From Clostridium sp. 1001275B_160808_H3 (GTDB lineage Bacteria; Bacillota; Clostridia; Clostridiales; Clostridiaceae): a DNA stretch of 64,000 bases. The position numbers and the translations under genes were made by a program. The notes beneath the pieces were generated by a model that was given only the letters and a program-made list of their open reading frames with translations, was not told the DNA's origin and did no database searches. Positions 38,759-46,698 of this stretch are shown here, one piece after another. The first letter of the stretch is position 1, and every line of letters starts with the position of its first letter. The stretch spans positions 144,009-208,008 of the forward strand of contig NZ_JADNAT010000004.1 in NCBI RefSeq assembly GCF_015550425.1. The letters run 5' to 3'.

Positions 38759-39493
38759 ATGTATATAGATGCACACACACATTTAGATTTTTTTGAAGAA
38801 AATATAGAAAAAGCAATTGAAGATATAAATAAGAATGGAATATTAACTTTAGCTAATAGTATGGATGTAGAAAGCTATATTAAGAATAAAGAATATAGCA
38901 AACAAAGCAAATTTATTAAGCCATGCTTTGGTATCCACCCATGGAAAGCAGCAGAATATAAAGGAGGTTTAGAAGAGCTTATACCATATATAGAAGAATG
39001 TGAAATAATAGGTGAAATAGGCCTAGATTATGTTTGGGTAGAGGATACAAGCACTTATGAAGCGCAAAGAAGGATTTTTAATTTTATATTGAACGAAAGT
39101 ATTAAAAGAAATAAGTTTGTAAGTATTCATACGAAAGGTGCAGAAGAGGAAATTTATAATACTCTTAAAAAGTATAATTATAATAAGGCTATTATACATT
39201 GGTATAGTGGGGAAATAAGTACATTAGAGAAATATATTGAGCTTGGTTGTTATTTTACAATAAGTGTAGATATAGGTTATTCAGATAAAACTAATGAAGT
39301 TTTAGATAAAATACCATTAAATAAAATACTTATAGAAACTGATGGACCAACAGCATTAGAATGGGTAAATGGAGAGTATGGTTATCCAAGTGCAATAATA
39401 GATGTAGCTAAAAAAGTTGCAGATTATAAGAAGATAGATCTTAATGAATTACTGAAAAGTATAGAGAAAAATTATTCAAAAATCATTAATTAG
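38759..39493 (+). CDS. TatD-family metal-dependent hydrolase
   Basis: A 244-residue TIM-barrel hydrolase with the N-terminal metal site DAHTHLDFF, GIHPW, GEIGLDYVW, a His in SIHTKGAEEE and ETDGPTALEW near the C-terminus. TatD proteins are Mg-dependent 3'-5' exonucleases or D-aminoacyl-tRNA-like hydrolases; the substrate here is unknown. The sequence is shorter and more divergent than housekeeping TatD (about 255 residues). The ATG at 38759 has TTGGAGGG upstream, and a TTG within that site is rejected. Confidence 0.82.
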   Translation: MYIDAHTHLDFFEENIEKAIEDINKNGILTLANSMDVESYIKNKEYSKQSKFIKPCFGIHPWKAAEYKGGLEELIPYIEECEIIGEIGLDYVWVEDTSTYEAQRRIFNFILNESIKRNKFVSIHTKGAEEEIYNTLKKYNYNKAIIHWYSGEISTLEKYIELGCYFTISVDIGYSDKTNEVLDKIPLNKILIETDGPTALEWVNGEYGYPSAIIDVAKKVADYKKIDLNELLKSIEKNYSKIIN

Positions 39494-39507
39494 AATAATT
39501 TAATTAT

Positions 39508-39552
39508 AGGAGATATCGCAAAGACATTTAATTAAATTGTTTGATAACTCCT
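39508..39552 (+). repeat. Short inverted repeat resembling the ends of element D
   Basis: AGGAGATATC (39508-39517) and GATAACTCCT (39543-39552) pair with one mismatch around an A/T palindrome. The arm sequence is very close to the termini of element D at 32200-32354. It may be a short relative or only a terminator-like stem for the TatD gene. Confidence 0.35.
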
Positions 39553-39611
39553 GTGTATAAATAAAGTCTTGTGTTGAGATATACATTAGATTTGGAAAGG
39601 GGGGAAGTTAA

Positions 39612-39848
39612 ATGATGAATCTTATGTTTGTTGGGATACCAATGCTAATTATGATAGCAGTTTTAATTTTATTAGGTATGTATGTTTATAAAGTTATTCA
39701 AAATCAATCATCGTCTTTAAATATTATGATAATTGGAATATCAGTAATATTATTTTCTATTTTAATTTCAATGGCAACTATAAAAATAATAGTAGGAATT
39801 TTAGGACTTATAATTGTGCTATATGGAGCAAATAAAAGTAATAATTAG
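39612..39848 (+). CDS. Small hydrophobic membrane protein, unknown function
   Basis: A 78-residue protein of two or three membrane helices (about 6-28, 37-56 and 57-73) with almost no soluble part. No family was recognised. GGGGGGAAG precedes ATGATG at ideal spacing, which supports real translation. It sits alone before the TPP riboswitch. Confidence 0.6.
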   Translation: MMNLMFVGIPMLIMIAVLILLGMYVYKVIQNQSSSLNIMIIGISVILFSILISMATIKIIVGILGLIIVLYGANKSNN

Positions 39849-39980
39849 AATAAGTATATAATAATTAATTTATTTCTTAAATTTATTAGATAATAGGCTT
39901 CTTTAATTGATAAGGATTATTGATTAACTTGACATTTATAGTAAAGATGAATAAAATGGAATTATAAAAAGTAAATAGAA

Positions 39981-40070
39981 ATCTGGGGGGGCAGCGAACT
40001 GCCTGAGATAAAATTGTTACTATTTTGACCCATGAACCTGATTTGGATAATGCCAACGTAGGGAGATTAT
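39981..40070 (+). ncRNA. TPP (THI-element) riboswitch
   Basis: The conserved parts appear in order: CTGGGGGGGC, GCCTGAGA, GACCC, GAACCTGAT, TGGATAATGCC and CGTAGGGA. This is the aptamer that binds thiamine pyrophosphate. A terminator follows at 40108, so TPP binding should stop transcription of the four downstream transporter genes. Confidence 0.95.
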
Positions 40071-40107
40071 TTGTTATTGAATAAAAATATACAAATTAAA
40101 CTATAAA

Positions 40108-40141
40108 ACAGTATTTCTAATCAGAGATACTGTATTTTTTT
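40108..40141 (+). terminator. Riboswitch expression-platform terminator
   Basis: An 11-bp stem (ACAGTATTTCT with its complement, one wobble pair) with a 4-nt loop is followed by a run of seven or more T. It lies 38 nt after the aptamer. Confidence 0.88.
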
Positions 40142-40201
40142 ACGCTATGGACAAAATAGGATTTGTTTACTTTTAAATATATTAAGAAGGAGGAGAGGGC
40201 T

Positions 40202-40492
40202 ATGTCACTTTGTAATGTAAGTCTTCAAGTTATACCAACAGTAAGTGAGGATAGAATTTATCCTGTTGTGGACAAGGTTATTGAATATATAGCATCTACT
40301 GGAGTTAAGTATGAAGTAGGGGCTATGGAAACAACAATGGAAGGTGAGTTTGAAGAACTATTAGAGATAGTAAAGAAATCTCAAGAAATTTGTACCGAAG
40401 AAGGTGCATCAAGAGTAGTATCTATGGTTAAAATAGATTATAAAAAAGAAGGCGTGACGATGGATGAAAAGATTAAGAAGTATAGGAAATAA
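40202..40492 (+). CDS. MTH1187/YkoF-family thiamine-binding protein
   Basis: A 96-residue ferredoxin-like fold protein with CNVSLQVIPT, YEVGAMETTMEGEFEELLE and RVVSMVKIDY. The family includes YkoF, which binds thiamine or its HMP moiety. Being first behind a TPP riboswitch and just before an importer supports that role. The ATG at 40202 has AGGAGGAG upstream. An upstream in-frame ATG lies too close to the terminator region and lacks a site. It overlaps the permease gene by 29 nt. Confidence 0.85.
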   Translation: MSLCNVSLQVIPTVSEDRIYPVVDKVIEYIASTGVKYEVGAMETTMEGEFEELLEIVKKSQEICTEEGASRVVSMVKIDYKKEGVTMDEKIKKYRK

Positions 40493-41240
40493 GATAGCAC
40501 CTATAGTTTTTATTTTAATTTTGTTAATTATATGGGAACTTATAGTTAATGTTGGAGGAATAGAAAAGTATATATTACCTGCTCCAACTGATGTTATAGA
40601 AGTATTAATTAAAGATTTCAAAAATATGATACCACATATTTTTGCAACTCTATATGAAGGTCTAGTAGGATTTTTAATTGCAATAGCATTATCTATTATA
40701 TTAGCAATAATTATGGATATGGTTCCATTAATTAAAAGAGCTTTATATCCAGTTCTTGTTATTTCTCAAACTATACCAACAGTTGCTCTTGCACCATTAT
40801 TTATAATTTGGTTTGGTTTTGGGGCGTTACCTAAAATAATAGTTGTAGTTATAGTGTGTTTTTTCCCTATAGTAATAAGTATAGTTGATGGACTTGAAGG
40901 TGTAGATAAGGATTTAATAAATCATTTTAAATTGATGGGAGCATCAAAATTTAATGTATTTTTACATTTGAAATTACCTTATGGAATGATAAATTTCTTT
41001 TCAGGTATGAGAATTGCAGCAACATACAGCATTATGGGAGCTGTAATTGGAGAGTGGCTTGGAGGCGATAGAGGTCTTGGGGTATATATGACAAGAGCAA
41101 GAAGCGCATATGCATTAGATAAGATGTTTGCATCAATAGTAATTATAGTTGCTATAAGCATGGGAATATTCCTTTTAGTTTCTTTAATGGAGAAGGTATT
41201 TACTCCATGGAATAATAAAAAACTAAGTATGAAGAAATAA
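40464..41240 (+). CDS. Thiamine/pyrimidine precursor ABC permease (ThiX type)
   Basis: A 258-residue permease of the nitrate/taurine/ThiX group with about six membrane helices and the EAA loop [31 protein letters not shown] is typical of the COG0600 family. The start overlaps the preceding gene by 29 nt, so translation is likely coupled. Together with the receptor and ATPase it makes a complete importer. Confidence 0.87.
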   Translation: MKRLRSIGNKIAPIVFILILLIIWELIVNVGGIEKYILPAPTDVIEVLIKDFKNMIPHIFATLYEGLVGFLIAIALSIILAIIMDMVPLIKRALYPVLVISQTIPTVALAPLFIIWFGFGALPKIIVVVIVCFFPIVISIVDGLEGVDKDLINHFKLMGASKFNVFLHLKLPYGMINFFSGMRIAATYSIMGAVIGEWLGGDRGLGVYMTRARSAYALDKMFASIVIIVAISMGIFLLVSLMEKVFTPWNNKKLSMKK

Positions 41241-41274
41241 AATTAAGAACAATGAATTTAGAGGTGAAATAGTA

Positions 41275-42282
41275 ATGTTAAAAAAGAAAATTATATCAGT
41301 AGTATTAGCGTCAGTAACAGCACTAACAATATTTACTGGATGTAGCAAAAAGGATGAAGGGGTAAAGAGTTCTGAAGGTTTAGAAAAGGTAACTGTAATT
41401 TTAGATTGGACACCAAATACTAATCATACTGGATTATATGTTGCACAGGAAAAAGGATATTATAAAGAACTTGGCTTAGATGTTGAAATAATACAACCAT
41501 CAGAAGGATCATCACTTCAACTTTTAGCTGCTGGTAAGGGAGATTTTGCAGTAAGTTATCAAGAAGATTTAACATATGCAAGAACATCAGATAGTCCACT
41601 TCCAGTTAAAGCTATAGCAGCAATAATTCAACATAATACATCAGGCTTTGCGTCTCCAAAAGAAAAGGGCATTGAAACAGTTAAGGATTTTGAAAATAAA
41701 GTTTATGGTGGATGGGGAAGTCCATCAGAACAAGCTATATTAAAGGCTGTAATGGAGAAAAATGGAGCAGATTTTAGTAAATTAAAAATTGTAGATGCGG
41801 GAACAGAGGATTTCTTTATTGCAACTAAGAATAATTTAGATTTTGAGTGGACATTTGAAGCTTGGACTAATACAGAAGCTAAGCTAAGAGGTTTTGATAT
41901 AAACTATATACCAGCTAGAGATTTAGATCCAGCTTTAGATTATTACACACCAATTATTGCAGCAACTGAAGATACTGTTAATAACAAAAAAGATTTAGCT
42001 AAGAAGTTTATGGAGGCAACTACTAAGGGATATGAAGAGGCTATAGCAAATCCTGAAGAAAGTGCAAAGCTATTAGTAAGTAAAGTACCTGAAATTAGTG
42101 AAGAGCTTGCAATAGAAAGCCAAAAGTATCTTGCAGATAAATATATGGAAGATACTAAGATTTGGGGAGAAATGAAAGATAGCGTGTGGGATAACTATAC
42201 AAAATTCTTATATGATAATAAATTAATCAATAAGGAAATGAAAGCAAGTGAGGCTTATACAAATGAGTTCTTATCAAAATAA
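41275..42282 (+). CDS. Thiamine-precursor ABC receptor lipoprotein (ThiY/NMT1-like)
   Basis: A 335-residue precursor with lipobox IFTGC (Cys23). The mature part begins [20 protein letters not shown], the hallmark of ThiY/THI5-like proteins that bind the pyrimidine HMP or its formyl-amino derivative. [10 protein letters not shown] and DFEWTFEAW continue the NMT1 fold. The TPP riboswitch upstream fits a salvage role. Whether the ligand is HMP, FAMP or intact thiamine cannot be decided by eye. GAGGTGA precedes the ATG. Confidence 0.88.
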   Translation: MLKKKIISVVLASVTALTIFTGCSKKDEGVKSSEGLEKVTVILDWTPNTNHTGLYVAQEKGYYKELGLDVEIIQPSEGSSLQLLAAGKGDFAVSYQEDLTYARTSDSPLPVKAIAAIIQHNTSGFASPKEKGIETVKDFENKVYGGWGSPSEQAILKAVMEKNGADFSKLKIVDAGTEDFFIATKNNLDFEWTFEAWTNTEAKLRGFDINYIPARDLDPALDYYTPIIAATEDTVNNKKDLAKKFMEATTKGYEEAIANPEESAKLLVSKVPEISEELAIESQKYLADKYMEDTKIWGEMKDSVWDNYTKFLYDNKLINKEMKASEAYTNEFLSK

Positions 42283-42985
42283 AATTGTGTTAAAAAATGT
42301 ATCTAAGTCCTTTGATGAAATGGAAATATTAAGAGATATTAATATAGATGTTAAAGAGGGAGAACTTATATCTATTCTAGGACCATCAGGTAGTGGTAAA
42401 AGTACAATATTTAATATTTTAACTAACATAATAAATAGTGATAGTGGAGAAGTAGAGGTAAATGGAAAATTAAGCTACATGTATCAAAAGGATATGATGG
42501 TACCTTGGAAAAAGGTTATAGATAATATAGGTATTCCACTTATATTTAAGGGAAATAGCAAAAAGAGCGCAAGAGAAGAAGTAAAAAAACATATAGATGA
42601 ATTTGGGCTTAAGGGATTTGAATATAAATATCCATTGCAATTATCAGGTGGAATGAAGCAAAGAGCCAACTTTTTAAAAACTTATTTAACATCTAACGAT
42701 ATAATGCTTTTAGATGAACCATTTGGAGCATTAGATTCTATGACGAGAAGAAAGATGCAAAAATGGCTTTTAGATTTAACTAAAAAAATGAATTCAACTA
42801 TATTATTTATAACTCATGATATAGAAGAAGCGATATTACTTTCTAACAGGATATATATAATATCAGAAAAACCTGCAAGTATAAAAGGTGAAATAAAAGT
42901 TAATTTACCTAAAGAGAGAAATGAAGATATAGTTACTAGTGATGAATTTGTAGCTATAAAAAAAGAAATATTAAAGCTTATGTAA
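42263..42985 (+). CDS. Thiamine-precursor ABC transporter ATPase (ThiZ type)
   Basis: A 240-residue ATPase with Walker [10 protein letters not shown], the signature LSGGMKQR, Walker [13 protein letters not shown] and ITHDIEEA, the SsuB/TauB/ThiZ group. The ATG at 42263 has AAGTGAGG 9 nt upstream and overlaps the receptor gene by 20 nt. It is the last gene of the operon and is followed by a long terminator hairpin. Confidence 0.88.
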   Translation: MSSYQNKIVLKNVSKSFDEMEILRDINIDVKEGELISILGPSGSGKSTIFNILTNIINSDSGEVEVNGKLSYMYQKDMMVPWKKVIDNIGIPLIFKGNSKKSAREEVKKHIDEFGLKGFEYKYPLQLSGGMKQRANFLKTYLTSNDIMLLDEPFGALDSMTRRKMQKWLLDLTKKMNSTILFITHDIEEAILLSNRIYIISEKPASIKGEIKVNLPKERNEDIVTSDEFVAIKKEILKLM

Positions 42986-42990
42986 AAAGA

Positions 42991-43064
42991 AAAAGATGCA
43001 GTATTATACTAATGTTATTAATTTAAAATTTTGTAACATTGATATGATACAGCATCTTTTTTTA
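42991..43064 (+). terminator. Terminator of the thiamine transporter operon
   Basis: A long imperfect stem (AAAAGATGC...GCATCTTTT, with inner AATGTTA/TAACATT) is followed by a T run. Confidence 0.82.
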
Positions 43065-43110
43065 TTAGGTTATTAAAATACTCTAATTATATATAAAGAG
43101 TATTATCATC

Positions 43111-43146
43111 ATTAATGTAGATATTAATGTAGATATTAATGTACAT
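43111..43146 (+). repeat. Three tandem copies of a 12-bp unit
   Basis: ATTAATGTAGAT occurs at 43111-43122 and 43123-43134, and with two changes at 43135-43146. It lies in the leader region upstream of ddh and may be simple slippage. Confidence 0.75.
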
Positions 43147-43196
43147 AGAAGAAATTTATGTTACAAATATTCTAAATTATTAAACGAAAAGAATTT

Positions 43197-43225
43197 TTGG
43201 AAAAAATTAAATGATATGGTAATAT
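43197..43225 (+). promoter_or_regulatory. Promoter for ddh
   Basis: TTGGAA (43197-43202), 17 nt and TAATAT (43220-43225) with an extended TG. The start codon is about 65 nt downstream. Confidence 0.5.
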
Positions 43226-43289
43226 TATTATAAAGGTAAATTTAAAATCTATAAAAAGGGGGAGCTTGGTTTTAGAGCCAAGGAAGTAT

Positions 43290-44267
43290 ATGGGCAATAA
43301 GATTAGAATAGGTATTGTAGGTTATGGAAATATTGGTAAAGGTGTAGAATTAGCTTTAGAACAAAATCCAGATATTCAATTAGAGGCTATTTTTACAAGA
43401 AGAAATCCAAAGAAATTAGTAACTACTTCAAAGGTAGAACATATTTCAGAGATTGAAAGTTATAAGGGGAAAATAGATGTTATGATTCTTTGTGGGGGTT
43501 CTGCTACTGATTTACCAAGGCAAACACCTGAGATAGCAAAAATGTTTAATACAGTAGATAGTTTTGATACTCATGCAAAGATTCCAGAATATTTTAATGT
43601 CTTAGATAATGTAACTAAAAATGCTGGTACTATTTCACTTATATCAGTTGGTTGGGATCCAGGTTTATTTTCATTAAATCGTCTTCTAGGTCAGGTAGTA
43701 CTTAAAAATGGAAAAGATTATACCTTTTGGGGTAAGGGTGTAAGTCAAGGACATTCAAATGCTATTAGGAGAGTTAAAGGTGTTAAGGATGGAGTTCAAT
43801 ATACTGTACCAATTGAAAGTACTATTGAAATGATTCGTACAGAAAATAATAAAGTTTTTTCAGCTAGAGAAAAGCATGAAAGAATTTGTTATGTTGTACC
43901 AGAAGATGATGCAGATTTAGATTATATTAAAAATGAAATTATAAATATGCCTGATTATTTTTCAGAGTATAACACAACAGTAAATTTTATAACTGAAGAA
44001 GAAATGAATAAAAATCATAAGGGTATGCCTCATGGGGGATTTGTTATTCGTACAGGGATTACAGGAGATGGTACAAAACAAAGAATGGAATTTAGTTTAA
44101 AGCTTGATAGTAATCCAGAGTTTACTTCTTGTGTGCTATTATCTTATGCAAGAGCTGTGTATAGATTACATAAAGAAGGGCAAACAGGAGCACGTACAGT
44201 GCTAGATATCCCATTTAGCTATTTATCTCCAAAATCAGGAGAAGAATTAAGAAGAGAATTGTTATAA
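43290..44267 (+). CDS. ddh: Meso-diaminopimelate dehydrogenase
   Basis: A 325-residue NADPH-dependent enzyme that makes meso-diaminopimelate in one step from tetrahydrodipicolinate for lysine and peptidoglycan. Features are the Rossmann start RIGIVGYGNIGKGVE, CGGSATDLP, DSFDTHAKIP, SVGWDPGLFSLNR, GKGVSQGHSNAIRR and HGGFVIRTG. The ATG at 43290 has AAGGAAG 5 nt upstream and gives the usual family length (about 325). A TTG at 43266 next to another G-rich site is less likely. Confidence 0.93.
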   Translation: MGNKIRIGIVGYGNIGKGVELALEQNPDIQLEAIFTRRNPKKLVTTSKVEHISEIESYKGKIDVMILCGGSATDLPRQTPEIAKMFNTVDSFDTHAKIPEYFNVLDNVTKNAGTISLISVGWDPGLFSLNRLLGQVVLKNGKDYTFWGKGVSQGHSNAIRRVKGVKDGVQYTVPIESTIEMIRTENNKVFSAREKHERICYVVPEDDADLDYIKNEIINMPDYFSEYNTTVNFITEEEMNKNHKGMPHGGFVIRTGITGDGTKQRMEFSLKLDSNPEFTSCVLLSYARAVYRLHKEGQTGARTVLDIPFSYLSPKSGEELRRELL

Positions 44268-44268
44268 A

Positions 44269-44430
44269 ATTGGAGCATCTCTTTATAGCATAGATAGAGA
44301 TATTTGGCATGATGTAGTAGAGAAAAATCCTATAACCAATTTATTAGCAGATGCCATTAGGAATGTATTTAATTGTGATATTGGTTTAATTAATAGTGGA
44401 ATTATGAATAGTAGATGGATTAAAATATAA
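44269..44430 (+). pseudogene. Remnant of a 5'-nucleotidase family gene (C-terminal domain)
   Basis: In frame from 44269 the sequence translates as a stretch with NPITNLLADAIRNVF, then CDIGLINSGIM, then a stop at 44430. This matches the start of the 5'-nucleotidase C-terminal domain, where E-TNLxxLxADAxR and xDIAxxNSGGIR are conserved. There is no start codon or ribosome site; the catalytic metallophosphatase domain is missing and the GGIR motif is altered. It begins 1 nt after ddh, so ddh may have been joined to it by a deletion. Confidence 0.6.
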
Positions 44431-44524
44431 AGTAATGTAGTACTTTTTGTTTATTAAAATTCATATGCTTATATTTATTATAATGTGATAAATATTTTTA
44501 TTAATGGTTTTGATGATTATTTTT

Positions 44525-44549
44525 GCTGCTTTGTAAGAGCAGCTTTTTT
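44525..44549 (+). terminator. Intrinsic terminator downstream of ddh and remnant
   Basis: A GCTGCT/AGCAGC stem with a 7-nt loop is followed by six T residues. Confidence 0.8.
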
Positions 44550-44691
44550 AATGCACATTTTAATATATTTTCCTTGAATATAGTCCATTAATGAACCAAT
44601 AGCTTTAATTTAATATGATTTACATATAAAATTAAAACTTATTGATAATTCAAATAAATGTGAATATATAGATTTTAAGAATAGCATAACT

Positions 44692-44736
44692 ACTATATAC
44701 GGTATTTAAGGATAGAATAAATACTATATATGGTAT
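44692..44736 (+). repeat. Two 14-bp direct repeats upstream of the deoxynucleoside kinase
   Basis: ACTATATACGGTAT (44692-44705) and ACTATATATGGTAT (44723-44736) differ at one base, with starts 31 nt apart, about three helical turns. They may be paired regulator sites. The remainder of 44550-44816 shows nothing recognisable. Confidence 0.5.
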
Positions 44737-44816
44737 AAAATTAAAAGTCAAGTCTTGAAAGTAAATTTTAAATTATGTAATATAGAGAAAGACAAAAAGT
44801 AAAGGATAGGTGAAGC

Positions 44817-45482
44817 ATGTTGATAGTTGTTGGTGGTATGATAGGGCTTGGAAAAAGCTCTGTGGCTGAAATTTTAGGAGATCACTTTAAATCGGATGTA
44901 TTTTATGAGAGTGTAGATGATAATCCGATTTTACCTTTGTTTTATAGTGAAAATGAAGAAGAAATCCAAAAGAAAAGATATCCATTTTTATTACAACTTT
45001 ATTTTTTAAATACTAGATTTAAAAGTATAAAAGAAGCATTAGTACATAATAATAATGTTTTAGATAGATCAATTTATGAAGATTGGTACTTTGCTAAGAA
45101 AAATATGGAGCTTGGCAGAATTAACGACTTAGAAATGAAAATATATGAGGATCTTCTACATAACATGCTAGAAGAATTAGAGGAGCTTCCTAAGAAGGCT
45201 CCAGATGTGATGGTATATTTAAAAGGTTCTTTTGAAACAGTTTTAAATAGAATAGCATTAAGAGGTAGAGAATTTGAAATAGATGAAAGCTTAAAGGAAT
45301 ATTACCATTTCTTATGGAAAGATTATGATGCATGGGTAGAAAATTGTTATAATGCATCAGAAGTTTTAATAATAGATATGGATAATATGGATGTAGTGAA
45401 TAATGAAGCTGATAAAGAAAAACTTATAGAGTTAGTAGAAGAAAAACTTAGAGAAGTTAGAACTTCTGAAGAAATTGCATAA
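44817..45482 (+). CDS. Deoxynucleoside kinase (deoxyadenosine/deoxyguanosine type)
   Basis: A 221-residue kinase with the P-loop GGMIGLGKSS (6-15), the substrate Glu-Ser in FYESVDDNPILPLFY, the DRS motif in VLDRSIYEDWYF and a lid with RIALRGREFE. It phosphorylates deoxynucleosides for salvage. The Bacillus dGK/dCK group is closest by eye. Base specificity is not decidable here. Often two such genes are paired; only one is present. AGGTGAAG precedes the ATG, and a terminator follows. Confidence 0.9.
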   Translation: MLIVVGGMIGLGKSSVAEILGDHFKSDVFYESVDDNPILPLFYSENEEEIQKKRYPFLLQLYFLNTRFKSIKEALVHNNNVLDRSIYEDWYFAKKNMELGRINDLEMKIYEDLLHNMLEELEELPKKAPDVMVYLKGSFETVLNRIALRGREFEIDESLKEYYHFLWKDYDAWVENCYNASEVLIIDMDNMDVVNNEADKEKLIELVEEKLREVRTSEEIA

Positions 45483-45496
45483 TATGAATTTAGATA

Positions 45497-45532
45497 AAAG
45501 ATAGAGTAGTTTTTAATTACTTTATCTTTTAA
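45497..45532 (+). terminator. Terminator of the deoxynucleoside kinase gene
   Basis: A 13-bp stem with one mismatch (AAAAGATAGAGTA with TACTTTATCTTTT) ends in a short T-rich run. Confidence 0.7.
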
Positions 45533-45640
45533 TTTATTAATATATGCATATATAAGTAATAGATAAAAATTTATTTAAAAACTTTATTAAGTAAATTTAA
45601 TAGCTTAAAAGGGGATCGCTTTAGAATAATAATATGAAAG

Positions 45641-45677
45641 TATAAAAGGAAGTCGCGAAACGCGACGTCCTTTTATA
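45641..45677 (+). ncRNA. Isolated GC-cored hairpin, possible terminator of a small RNA
   Basis: Arms at 45641-45657 and 45661-45677 pair over 17 bp with one mismatch, with the core GTCGCG-AAA-CGCGAC. This is strikingly GC-rich for this genome. It is not adjacent to a coding end, because the kinase already has a terminator at 45497. It could end a short transcript from 45540-45640 or be an unrelated structured element. Confidence 0.4.
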
Positions 45678-45817
45678 AAAATAATCAATTAAATTTTTCA
45701 GTAAATAGCTTTCTTGGATAGTCTATTTTTATGTTAGAATTGTATTAGTTTGCGATTATATAAAGAGAATAGTTTTTAATAGGATTAATAGTAAGTTTAA
45801 TGAGGAGGAAATTAATA

Positions 45818-45868
45818 ATGAATTTTTTATATATTTATATATTGAAATCATTATTAAAGTGTTTATGA
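45818..45868 (+). CDS. 16-residue leader ORF coupled to the HD-domain gene
   Basis: A strong GAGGAGGA site lies before an ATG encoding MNFLYIYILKSLLKCL, ending in TGA. That TGA overlaps the ATG of the HD gene as ATGA (45865-45868). The HD gene itself has no ribosome site. Either this is a translated leader peptide giving coupled translation, or a one-base indel separates an original longer N-terminus from the rest. Confidence 0.55.
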   Translation: MNFLYIYILKSLLKCL

Positions 45869-46548
45869 GAAATCTAAATGAAATAGAGAAAAGAATAAGC
45901 AAAGAGAGTTACGAAGTTATAAATAATGAAATATCTAGAGATTTATTAATGTATCTAACAGAGAATATTTTAGAGAATTATAAAGCTTTTGATAAGGGAC
46001 ATGGTGTAAATCATATAGCAACTGTAGTAGATTCATCAATTAAATTGTCAAAATATTTCCCGGTAAATAAAAACATGGTATTAACTATTGCAATATATCA
46101 TGATTTAGGTATGACTATAGATAGAAAAACTCATCAAATACATTCAAGAGATATGCTTATAAATGATGTTAACCTAAGAAATTGGTTTAATAAAGAAGAA
46201 CTTACATTAATGAGCGAAGCATGTGAGGATCATAGGGCATCAAACGATTATGAGCCAAGAAGTATATATGGATATATAGTTTCAGATGCTGATAGAACAA
46301 CAGATATATATAATATGATAGAAAGATGTTATAATTTTTCAAAAAAGAATTATAGTGATTTAAATGAAGAAGAGACATATAAAAGAGTTTATTCACATTT
46401 GGTAGAAAAATATGGCGAAGGTGGATATGCTAAATTTTATTTGGAAGAAAGTAAAGAAGTAATAATGAAACCTTACATAGAAGCACAAGAAATTTTGAAA
46501 AAAGAAGAGGATTTCAAAGATTATTATAATAAAATAGTATTAGATTAG
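45865..46548 (+). CDS. HD-domain phosphohydrolase
   Basis: A 227-residue protein with the metal ligands of the HD superfamily: HGVNH (46-50), YHDLG (His79-Asp80), EDHRAS (121-126) and SDADR near 143. HD hydrolases of this size cleave nucleotides or phosphate esters; the substrate is unknown. Its ATG overlaps the stop of an upstream short ORF and it lacks its own ribosome site. A nucleotide-related role would fit the neighbouring kinase but is only inferred. A terminator follows. Confidence 0.8.
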   Translation: MRNLNEIEKRISKESYEVINNEISRDLLMYLTENILENYKAFDKGHGVNHIATVVDSSIKLSKYFPVNKNMVLTIAIYHDLGMTIDRKTHQIHSRDMLINDVNLRNWFNKEELTLMSEACEDHRASNDYEPRSIYGYIVSDADRTTDIYNMIERCYNFSKKNYSDLNEEETYKRVYSHLVEKYGEGGYAKFYLEESKEVIMKPYIEAQEILKKEEDFKDYYNKIVLD

Positions 46549-46594
46549 AAATTTTATGAAAATATGAATATTTTAGAGATAATTTTAAGAAATT

Positions 46595-46622
46595 AACGTA
46601 GGTTTAATCCTACGTTTTTTTT
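46595..46622 (+). terminator. Terminator of the HD-domain gene
   Basis: An 8-bp AACGTAGG/CCTACGTT stem with a 6-nt loop is followed by a T run. Confidence 0.9.
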
Positions 46623-46698
46623 AATACATTTTCATTTTAAAAAAATAGGAGTATTATATAATGATTAAATGTAATAGATAGACTAGGAGATGAACGAT

